A DNA stretch of 64,000 nucleotides from Lamellibrachia columna (lineage: Eukaryota > Annelida > Polychaeta > Sabellida > Siboglinidae), in the NCBI GenBank assembly GCA_963662155.1, contig OY759266.1, forward strand, positions 60,224,010 to 60,288,009, given 5' to 3'. Below the pieces are notes generated by a model. That model was given only the letters and a program-made list of their open reading frames with translations, was not told the DNA's origin and searched no databases. This document shows positions 38,101 to 50,100 of the stretch, piece by piece. Made by a program: the position numbers and the translations under genes. Numbering within the stretch: the stretch's first letter is position 1; every line of letters begins with the position of its first letter.

Positions 38101-41100
38101 ACTGATTGGTCACTGCTTCAGGATCATCATCACGAAACTGTTGGTCAAATTGTCACGATAGGTGCACCTCAGTCAGTTGTGGCAGTCACTGATTGGTCAC
38201 TGCTTCAGGATCATCATCACGAAACTGTTGATCAAATTGTCACGATAGGTGCACCACAGTCAGTTGTGGCAGTCACTGATTGGTCACTGCTTCAGGATCA
38301 TCATCACGAAACTGTTGATCAAATTGTCACGATAGGTGCACCACAGTCAGTTGTGGCAGTCACTGATTGGTCACTGCTTCAGGATCATCATCACGAAACT
38401 GTTGATCAAATTGTCACGATAGGTGCACCACAGTCAGTTGTGGCAGTCACTGATTGGTCACTGCTTCAGGATCTTCATCACGAAACTGTTGGTCAAATTG
38501 TCACGATAGGTGCACCACAGTCAGTTGTGGCAGTCACTGATTGGTCACTGCTTCAGGATCATCACCACGAAACTGTTGATCAAATTGTCACGATAGGTGC
38601 ACCACAGTCAGTTGTGGCAGTCACTGATTGGTCACTGCTTCAGGATCATCATCACGAAACTGTTGATCAAATTGTCACGATAGGTGCACCACAGTCAGTT
38701 GTGGCAGTCACTGATTGGTCACTGCTTCAGGATCATCACCACGAAACTGTTGGTCAAATTGTCACGATAGGTGCACCACAGTCAGTTGTGGCAGTCACTG
38801 ATTGGTCACTGCTTCAGGATCATCACCACGAAACTGTTGGTCAAATTGTCACGATAGGTGCACCACAGTCAGTTGTGGCAGTCACTGATTGGTCACTGCT
38901 TCAGGATCTTCACCACGAAACTGTTGATCAAATTGTCACGATAGGTGCACCACAGTCAGTTGTGGCAGTCACTGATTGGTCACTGCTTGAGGATCATCAC
39001 CACGAAACTGTTGGTCAAATTGTCACGATAGGTGCACCACAGTCAGTTGTGGCAGTCACTGATTGGTCACTGCTTCAGGATCTTCACCACAAAACTGTTG
39101 ATCAAATTGTCACGATAGGTGCACCACAGTCAGTTGTGGCAGTCACTGATTGGTCACTGCTTCAGGATCTTCACCATGAAACTGTTGATCAAATTGTCAC
39201 GATAGGTGCACCACAGTCAGTTGTGGCAGTCACTGATTGGTCACTGCTTCAGGATCTTCATCACGAAACTGTTGGTCAAATTGTCACGATAGGTGCACCA
39301 CAGTCAGTTGTGGCAGTCACTGATTGGTCACTGCTTCAGGATCATCATCACGAAACTGTTGATCAAATTGTCACGATAGGTGCACCACAGTCAGTTGTGG
39401 CAGTCACTGATTGGTCACTGCTTCAGGATCATCACCACGAAACTGTTGGTCAAATTGTCACGATAGGTGCACCACAGTCAGTTGTGGCAGTCACTGATTG
39501 GTCACTGCTTCAGGATCTTCACCACGAAACTGTTGATCAAATTGTCACGATAGGTGCACCACAGTCAGTTGTGGCAGTCACTGATTGGTCACTGCTTCAG
39601 GATCATCACCACGAAACTGTTGGTCAAATTGTCACGATAGGTGCACCACAGTCAGTTGTGGCAGTCACTGATTGGTCACTGCTTCAGGATCTTCATCACG
39701 AAACTGTTGATCAAATTGTCACGATAGGTGCACCACAGTCAGTTGTGGCAGTCACTGATTGGCCACTGCTTCAGGATCATCACCACAAAACTGTTGGTCA
39801 AATTGTCACGATAGGTGCACCACAGTCAGTTGTGGCAGTCACTGATTGGTCACTGCTTCAGGATCATCATCACGAAACTGTTGGTCAAATTGTCACGATA
39901 GGTGCACCACAGTCAGTTGTGGCAGTCACTGATTGGTCACTGCTTCAGGATCATCACCACAAAACTGTTGGTCAAATTGTCACGATAGGTGCACCACAGT
40001 CAGTTGTGGCAGTCACTGATTGGTCACTGCTTCAGGATCTTCACCACGAAACTGTTGGTCAAATTGTCACGATAGGTGCACCACAGTCAGTTGTGGCAGT
40101 CACTGATTGGTCACTGCTTCAGGATCTTCACCACGAAACTGTTGGTCAAATTGTCACAATAGGTGCACCACAGTCAGTTGTGGCAGTCACTGATTGGTCA
40201 CTGCTTCAGGATCTTCACCACGAAACTGTTGGTCAAATTGTCACGATAGGTGCACCACAGTCAGTTGTGGCAGTCACTGATTGGTCACTGCTTCAGGATC
40301 TTCACCACGAAACTGTTGGTCAAATTGTCACGATAGGTGCACCACAGTCAGTTGTGGCAGTCACTGATTGGTCACTGCTTCAGGATCTTCACCACGAAAC
40401 TGTTGGTCAAATTGTCACGATAGGTGCACCACAGTCAGTTGTGGCAGTCACTGATTGGTCACTGCTTCAGGATCTTCACCACGAAACTGTTGGTCAAATT
40501 GTCACGATAGGTGCACCACAGTCAGTTGTGGCAGTCACTGATTGGTCACTGCTTCAGGATCTTCACCACGAAACTGTTGGTCAAATTGTCATGATAGGTG
40601 CACCACAGTCAGTTGTGGCAGTCACTGATTGGTCACTGCTTCAGGATCTTCATCACGAAACTGTTGGTCAAATTGTCACGATAGGTGCACCACAGTCAGT
40701 TGTGGCAGTCACTGATTGGTCACTGCTTCAGGATCTTCATCACGAAACTGTTGGTCAAATTGTCACGATAGGTGCACCACAGTCAGTTGTGGCAGTCACT
40801 GATTGGTCACTGCTTCAGGATCTTCATCACGAAACTGTTGGTCAAATTGTCACGATAGGTGCACCACAGTCGGTTGTGGCAGTCACTGATTGGTCACTGC
40901 TTCAGGATCATCATCACGAAACTGTTGATCAAATTGTCACGATAGGTGCACCACAGTCAGTTGTGGCAGTCACTGATTGGTCACTGCTTCAGGATCATCA
41001 CCACGAAACTGTTGATCAAATTGTCACGATAGGTGCACCACAGTCAGTTGTGGCAGTCACTGATTGGTCACTGCTTCAGGATCATCACCACGAAACTGTT

Positions 41101-44100
41101 GATCAAATTGTCACAATAGGTGCACCACAGTCAGTTGTGGCAGTCACTGATTGGTCACTGCTTCAGGATCTTCACCACGAAACTGTTGGTCAAATTGTCA
41201 CGATAGGTGCACCACAGTCAGTTGTGGCAGTCACTGATTGGTCACTGCTTCAGGATCTTCATCACGAAACTGTTGGTCAAATTGGACCCAGTTCCAATTA
41301 CAGCGACACATTCTTAGCCACAAAATGGTCCTGCTAATTGCTCTTATGAGGGTGTTTACTTGACTGAGTTTTGCACTACGATATTGCTCGCCACCAAGTT
41401 GGCCAACAAATCAGACAAAAATCGCTCGTGTAAACTGACTTTTAGAGGCTAAATAAGTTGCAGGAAATAATAATAGTAATAATAATATGTTTTATTTTTG
41501 CAACATAAGTAGACCACACATACAATGTTTGGGTTGCATAAAAAGAAATACTTATGATGTCAGAAAAAGGGGTATACTGAAGAAAGTTCTTATAGTTGTA
41601 TTCCCCTGTACAGTGTTCTACTAATATTACACAGGATACAATGAAATGTTTGATAATACAAGATTTAACAAGATTTGCCATCCAAGCCAAAGGCCCAGAT
41701 GGCAAGTGGACAAGGAAGCCATTGGCTTATCGAGAGTCCAACAATATTCATCTACGTGTAACCCGCCCTCCTGAGATATGTGTCAACCTTGTTTTTAAAC
41801 ATATTCACGCTGCTAGCAGTTACACAATCTGTAGACAATTTGTGCCATTCATTTATTGTCCACTGTGAGAACGAGTGCTTCCTGATGTCCAATCTACATT
41901 GATCCTTTACTAATTTTACCTCATGTCCTCTAGTTCTGCTATCCTTCTTGAGTGAGAAAAACATATTTCTATCAATATTTTCATACCCATTCAATATCTT
42001 AAAAACTTCAATCTGATCTCCTCTAAACCTAATACAAGGTAGTCTTCGCATTAGTGTTTGATCTATGGTACACTATATTGCACAAATACCCTGGAAGTGC
42101 AGACAAGCACGTGCATTACTAGTATGTTAATTAATAATAATTATTTAAATGCAGTATATCATAATACAATCATATATTCATTTGGACATTTCCCCAGCCA
42201 TTTATCTAGGGACCAACATTAAAAAAAAAATTATAAGTATCTGTTGAGCATATCCATTTTTAATTTGTTAACAAATGCATAAAAGGTTGGCATCGTTGTA
42301 GTACGGATTGATAATGAGTTCTAATACTTTACACCATAAATTGATAAGCATCGCGACTTAATATTTGTATGGATACAGTGACATACATATTGACACTGAA
42401 CTCGAGAAGGACGTAAATTAGCATGCTTCGTAAAAAAGCACTGAACGTTGATACGTACTGGCATATTGTTGTATGTTTTATACAATATTGAACACATTTT
42501 CAACTCTACTAAGTCAGAACATTCAAGTACTCTACACCTATAAAGTAGCATGTTGGTGTGATGAAGTCTACCAACACCACATATCTACTAAGTCAGAACA
42601 TTTAAGTACTCTACACCTATAAAGTAGCCTGTTGGTGTGATGAAGTCTACCAACAACACATATCTACTAAGTCAGAACATTCAAGTACTCTACACCTATA
42701 AAGTAGAATGTTGGTGTGATGAAGTCTACCAACACCACATATCTACTAAGTCAGAACATTCAAGTACTCTACACCTATAAAGTAACGTGTTGGTGTGATG
42801 AAGTCTACCAACACCACATATCTACTAAGTCAGAACATTTAAGTACTCTACACCTATAAAGTAGAATGTTGGTGTGATGAAGTCTACCAACACCACATAT
42901 CTACTAAGTCAGAACATTCAAGTACTCTACACCTATAAAGTAGAATGTTGGTGTGATGAAGTCTACCAACACCACATATCTACTAAGTCAGAACATTCAA
43001 GTACTCTACACCTATAAAGTAGCATGTTGGTGTGATGAAGTCTACCAACACCACATATCTACTAAGTCAGAACATTCAAGTACTCTACACCTATAAAGTA
43101 GCATGTTGGTGTGATGAAGTTTACCAACACCACATATCTACTAAGTCAGAACATTCAAGTACTCTACACCTATAAAGTAGAATGTTGGTGTGATGAAGTC
43201 TACCAACACCACATATCTACTAAGTCAGAACATTCAAGTACTCTACACCTATAAAGTAACGTGTTGGTGTGATGAAGTCTACCAACACCACATATCTACT
43301 AAGTCAGAACATTTAAGTACTCTACACCTATAAAGTAGAATGTTGGTGTGATGAAGTCTACCAACACCACAAATCTACTAAGTCAGAACATTCAAGTACT
43401 CTACACCTATAAAGTAACGTGTTGGTGTGATGAAGTCTACCAACACCACATATCTACTAAGTCAGAACATTTAAGTACTCTACACCTATAAAGTAGAATG
43501 TTGGTGTGATGAAGTCTACCAACACCACATATCTACTAAGTCAGAACATTCAAGTACTCTACACCTATAAAGTAGAATGTTGGTGTGATGAAGTCTACCA
43601 ACACCACATATCTACTAAGTCAGAACATTCAAGTACTCTACACCTATAAAGTAGCATGTTGGTGTGATGAAGTCTACCAACACCACATATCTACTAAGTC
43701 AGAACATTCAAGTACTCTACACCTATAAAGTAGCATGTTGGTGTGATGAAGTCTACCAACACCACATATCTACTAAGTCAGAACATTCAAGTACTCTACA
43801 CCTATAAAGTAGAATGTTGGTGTGATGAAGTCTACCAACACCACATATCTACTAAGTCAGAACATTCAAGTACTCTACACCTATAAAGTAGAATGTTGGT
43901 GTGATGAAGTCTACCAACACCACATATCTACTAAGTCAGAACATTCAAGTACTCTACACCTATAAAGTAGAATGTTGGTGTGATGAAGTCTACCAACACC
44001 ACATATCTACTAAGTCAGAATATTCAAGTACTCTACACCTATAAGGTAGCATGTTGGTGTGATGAAGTCTACCAACACCACATATCTACTAAGTCAGAAT

Positions 44101-47100
44101 ATTCAAGTACTCTACACCTATAAAGTAGAATGTTGGTGTGATGAAGTCTACCAACACCACATATCTACTAAGTCTGAACATTCAAGTACTCTACACCTAT
44201 AAAGTAGCATGTTGGTGTGATGAAGTCTACCAACACCACATATCTACTAAGTCAGAACATTCAAGTACTCTACACCTATAAAGTAGAATGTTGGTGTGAT
44301 GAAGTCTACCAACACCACATATCTACTAAGTCAGAATATTCAAGTACTCTACACCTATAAGGTAGCATGTTGGTGTGATGAAGTCTACCAACACCACATA
44401 TCTACTAAGTCAGAATATTCAAGTACTCTACACCTATAAAGTAGAATGTTGGTGTGATGAAGTCTACCAACACCACATATCTACTAAGTCAGAACATTCA
44501 AGTACTCTACACCTATAAAGTAGCATGTTGGTGTGATGAAGTCTACCAACACCACATATCTACTAAGTCAGAACATTCAAGTACTCTACACCTATAAAGT
44601 AGAATGTTGGTGTGATGAAGTCTACCAACACCACATATCTACTAAGTCAGAATATTCAAGTACTCTACACCTATAAGGTAGCATGTTGGTGTGATGAAGT
44701 CTACCAACACCACATATCTACTAAGTCAGAATATTCAAGTACTCTACACCTATAAAGTAGAATGTTGGTGTGATGAAGTCTACCAACACCACATATCTAC
44801 TAAGTCAGAACATTCAAGTACTCTACACCTATAAAGTAACGTGTTGGTGTGATGAAGTCTACCAACACCACATATCTACTAAGTCAGAACATTTAAGTAC
44901 TCTACACCTATAAAGTAGAATGTTGGTGTGATGAAGTCTACCAACACCACAAATCTACTAAGTCAGAACATTCAAGTACTCTACACCTATAAAGTAACGT
45001 GTTGGTGTGATGAAGTCTACCAACACCACATATCTACTAAGTCAGAACATTTAAGTACTCTACACCTATAAAGTAGAATGTTGGTGTGATGAAGTCTACC
45101 AACACCACATATCTACTAAGTCAGAACATTCAAGTACTCTACACCTATAAAGTAGAATGTTGGTGTGATGAAGTCTACCAACACCACATATCTACTAAGT
45201 CAGAACATTCAAGTACTCTACACCTATAAAGTAGCATGTTGGTGTGATGAAGTCTACCAACACCACATATCTACTAAGTCAGAACATTCAAGTACTCTAC
45301 ACCTATAAAGTAGCATGTTGGTGTGATGAAGTCTACCAACACCACATATCTACTAAGTCAGAACATTCAAGTACTCTACACCTATAAAGTAGAATGTTGG
45401 TGTGATGAAGTCTACCAACACCACATATCTACTAAGTCAGAACATTCAAGTACTCTACACCTATAAAGTAGAATGTTGGTGTGATGAAGTCTACCAACAC
45501 CACATATCTACTAAGTCAGAACATTCAAGTACTCTACACCTATAAAGTAGAATGTTGGTGTGATGAAGTCTACCAACACCACATATCTACTAAGTCAGAA
45601 TATTCAAGTACTCTACACCTATAAGGTAGCATGTTGGTGTGATGAAGTCTACCAACACCACATATCTACTAAGTCAGAATATTCAAGTACTCTACACCTA
45701 TAAAGTAGAATGTTGGTGTGATGAAGTCTACCAACACCACATATCTACTAAGTCTGAACATTCAAGTACTCTACACCTATAAAGTAGAATGTTGGTGTGA
45801 TGAAGTCTACCAACACCACATATCTACTAAGTCAGAACATTCAAGTACTCTACACCTATAAAGTAGAATGTTGGTGTGATGAAGTCTACCAACACCACAT
45901 ATCTACTAAGTCAGAATATTCAAGTACTCTACACCTATAAAGTAGAATGTTGGTGTGATGAAGTCTACCAACACCACATATCTACTAAGTCAGAACATTC
46001 AAGTACTCTACACCTATAAAGTAGCCTGTTGGTGTGATGAAGTCTACCAACACCACATATCTACTAAGTCAGAACATTCAAGTACTCTACACCTATAAAG
46101 TAGCCTGTTGGTGTGATGAAGTCTACCAACACCACATATCTACTAAGTCAGAACATTCAAGTACTCTACACCTATAAAGTAGAATGTTGGTGTGATGAAG
46201 TCTACCAACACCACATATCTACTAAGTCAGAATATTCAAGTACTCTACACCTATAAGGTAGCATGTTGGTGTGATGAAGTCTACCAACACCACATATCTA
46301 CTAAGTCAGAATATTCAAGTACTCTACACCTATAAAGTAGAATGTTGGTGTGATGAAGTCTACCAACACCACATATCTACTAAGTCAGAACATTCAAGTA
46401 CTCTACACCTATAAAGTAGAATGTTGGTGTGATGAAGTCTACCAACACCACACATCTACTAAGTCAGAACATTCAAGTACTCTACACCTATAAAGTAGCC
46501 TGTTGGTGTGATGAAGTCTACCAACACCACATATCTACTAAGTCAGAACATTCAAGTACTCTACACCTATAAAGTAGCCTGTTGGTGTGATGAAGTCTAC
46601 CAACACCACATATCTACTAAGTCAGAACATTCAAGTACTCTACACCTATAAAGTAGCCTGTTGGTGTGATGAAGTCTACCAACACCACATATCTACTAAG
46701 TCAGAACATTCAAGTACTCTACACCTATAAAGTAGCATGTTGGTGTGATGAAGTCTACCAACACCACATATCTACTAAGTCAGAACATTTAAGTACTCTA
46801 CACCTATAAAGTAGCATGTTGGTGTGATGAAGTCTACCAACACCACATATCTACTAAGTCAGAACATTCAAGTACTCTACACCTATAAAGTAGCATGTTG
46901 GTGTGATGAAGTCTACCAACACCACATATCTACTAAGTCAGAACATTTAAGTACTCTACACCTATAAAGTAGCCTGTTGGTGTGATGAAGTCTACCAACA
47001 CCACATATCTACTAAGTCAGAACATTCAAGTACTCTACACCTATAAAGTAGCATGTTGGTGTGATGAAGTCTACCAACACCACATATCTACTAAGTCAGA

Positions 47101-50100
47101 ACATTTAAGTACTCTACACCTATAAAGTAGCCTGTTGGTGTGATGAAGTCTACCAACACCACATATCAGTCTGACCACCTTTTTGTACCACTGTGACACA
47201 GTGTACATTAGTAATACATGCATTTCCCCAAACTTCACAGCAGAAGAACAGTGAGTAATATAAGGTAAGCAAGCTTGTAGTTCCTAGAACAGGAAGGTGC
47301 CAAAAAAATTAAAGTTTGAATACCTAGAAGGAAGGTGCAAACTTGGGGAAGTACGAATGAACATTGAATGCATATGTTGAAAATAAAATATTTGCCAGCA
47401 TGTAAGTGGGAAAGCTCTGGCATAAGCTTGCGCAAAACAATTCCAGATTCAGCCTTGACTTGTGATGTTGTTTCTTGTATGTTCTGTTGTGTGTTAAGGA
47501 AAGGAAGCCTTGTTAATTCTACAAATTGGTATAATTTTAGTAGAGGTGCATGACATCTGGTTTGCCCGTGAGCTCTGTTCCTGTCCACAGAAGCTCGCGT
47601 GGTTCTTCGAGCGCCTCTACAGCGCCCTTGAGATCCTCATGGACTTCTTCCACGCCAGCGGCAAAGGACTCTCCATGTCTACCATGAAGAACAGACTATT
47701 TGAGGTAAAGTACTGATTACATCATCTGGTAGGAACTGAAGCTGAATGAGAATGGAAGATTTTCCTTCACATATCTTGGTATCCCTACAGCACATATACA
47801 ATTGTATCTCAGTAGTAGTATTTGTTATTGATGCATGTATGAGTTTCTAAGTAGATATAAGCATGTTTGTGATGTTGTTGTTTTAGGACCTCCATTGGCA
47901 GTTAACTCTCAACAAAGCTAACACAAGCATCGTGATAGAGGCGTTCCTCACTGAGAAACTACATGAGCAGGTACGTAGGACGAAAAGTTCATTGTCAAGT
48001 ACGTGGGACGAACAGTTCAATGTCAAGTACGTAGGACGAACAGTTCAATGTCAAGTACGTAGGACGAACAGTTTAATGTCAAGTACGTAGGACGAACAGT
48101 TCAATGTCAAGTACGTAGGACGAACAGTTCAATGTCAAGTACGTAGGACGAACAGTTCAATGTCAAGTACAGTCTTCACTTATGGTAAATGGAAAACTAC
48201 ACTGGTCATAATAATTACTGCGGTGCAAATATTTTTTATTACAAATTTATGTAGCAATATCTTCACACATAAAAACAGTAAAGATAATGACATTTATATT
48301 TCTGGTCTTGGGTCAAATTTGTGAGACGTATAGCTTTAAGATATTCCATATCAACAGCGCCCCTGGTGGTTGTTGCAGGAGTTGTACAACAGCATGGCAT
48401 TTGGAACACTGACCGTGAGAGCATACTACAACACGGATGCAGAGATGTTGCTAGTGGAAGGTAGGTACTGGTTAGAGCAGAGATGGTGTTAGTGGAAGGT
48501 AGGTACTGGTTAGAGCAGAGATGTTGCTAGTGGAAGGTAGGTACTGGTTAGAGCAGAGATGGTGCTAGTGGAAGGTAGGTACTGCTTAGAGCAGAGATGT
48601 TGCTAGTGGAAGGTAGGTACTGCTTAGAGCAGAGATGTTGCTAGTGGAAGGTAGGTACTGGTTAGAGCAGAGATGGTTAACCCTCCCCCTTGATTCATCG
48701 AGTGCATCGCAAATCAGGTTCATCGATGTCCAATGATTTCACCAAAACTAAATAATAAATTTGTGCAATCGAGCCAGAGTGTCATAGAGGATACTAGAGC
48801 CAACATGTCATAGAGCATACTAGAGCCCGTGTGTCACAGAGTATACTAGAGCTAGCATGTCATAGAGGATACTAGAGCCAACATGTCATAGAGCATACTA
48901 GAGCCCGTGTGTCACAGAGTATACTAGAGCCAGCATGTCATAGAGGATGCTAGAGCCAGCGTGTCAGAGGATACTATAGCCAGCGTGTCACAGAGTATAC
49001 TAGAGCCAGCATGTCATAGAGGATGCTAGAGCCAGCGTGTCAGAGGATACTATAGCCAGCGTGTCACAGAGTATACTAGAGCCAGCATGTCATAGAGGAT
49101 GCTAGAGCCAGCGTGTCAGAGGATACTATAGCCAGCGTGTCACAGAGTATACTAGAGCCAGCATGTCATAGAGGATGCTAGAGCCAGCGTGTCAGAGGAT
49201 ACTATAGCCAGCGTGTCACAGAGTATACTAGAGCCAGCATGTCATAGAGGATGCTAGAGCCAGCGTGTCAGAGGATACTATAGCCAGCGTGTCACAGAGT
49301 ATACTAGAGCCAGCATGTCATAGAGGATGCTAGAGCCAGCGTGTCAGAGGATACTATAGCCAGCGTGTCACAGAGTATACTAGAGCCAGCATGTCATAGA
49401 GGATGCTAGAGCCAGCGTGTCAGAGGATACTATAGCCAGCGTGTCACAGAGTATACTAGAGCCAGCATGTCATAGAGGATGCTAGAGCCAGCGTGTCAGA
49501 GGATACTATAGCCAGCGTGTCACAGAGTATACTAGAGCCAGCATGTCATAGAGGATGCTAGAGCCAGCGTGTCAGAGGATACTATAGCCAGCGTGTCACA
49601 GAGTATACTAGAGCCAGCATGTCATAGAGGATGCTAGAGCCAGCGTGTCAGAGGATACTATAGCCAGCGTGTCACAGAGTATACTAGAGCCAGCATGTCA
49701 TAGAGGATGCTAGAGCCAGCGTGTCAGAGTATACTAGAGCCAGCGTGTCACAGAGTATACTAGAGCCAGCATGTCATAGACGATGCTAGAGCCAGCATAG
49801 CGGATTCTAGATAGGTTTGATTTTTTTAAGAATGTGACAAGCAAAAAAAAATTAATTAAGATTGAGGGACCATTAAATGTAACCCAAGAAATGCCAGCTA
49901 ACTATGCCATTAGCTGCTCCTTGAGATGGTCCAAAGACTTTTCAGCCATTGAGTTGTAGACAGTGCACAATGCATGTGTCGAATGAAGTAGTTGAAGGTT
50001 CCTCCTCAATTTCAGTTTTTTGCTATTCATTTTGAGAAAAATCAAACCTACCTGGTATCCACTTCGACATGCTAGCTCGTTTGTGCAACTTTTGTATGTA

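Noticed and set aside
42500..47166. CRISPR-like array
   Set aside because: Units are uniform along their whole length with no unique spacers, and the genome is eukaryotic; the same holds for all other arrays.
47235..47588. Minus-strand 117-residue ORF with hydrophobic end
   Set aside because: Lies antisense to the intron and the exon P acceptor, with no splice or domain support.
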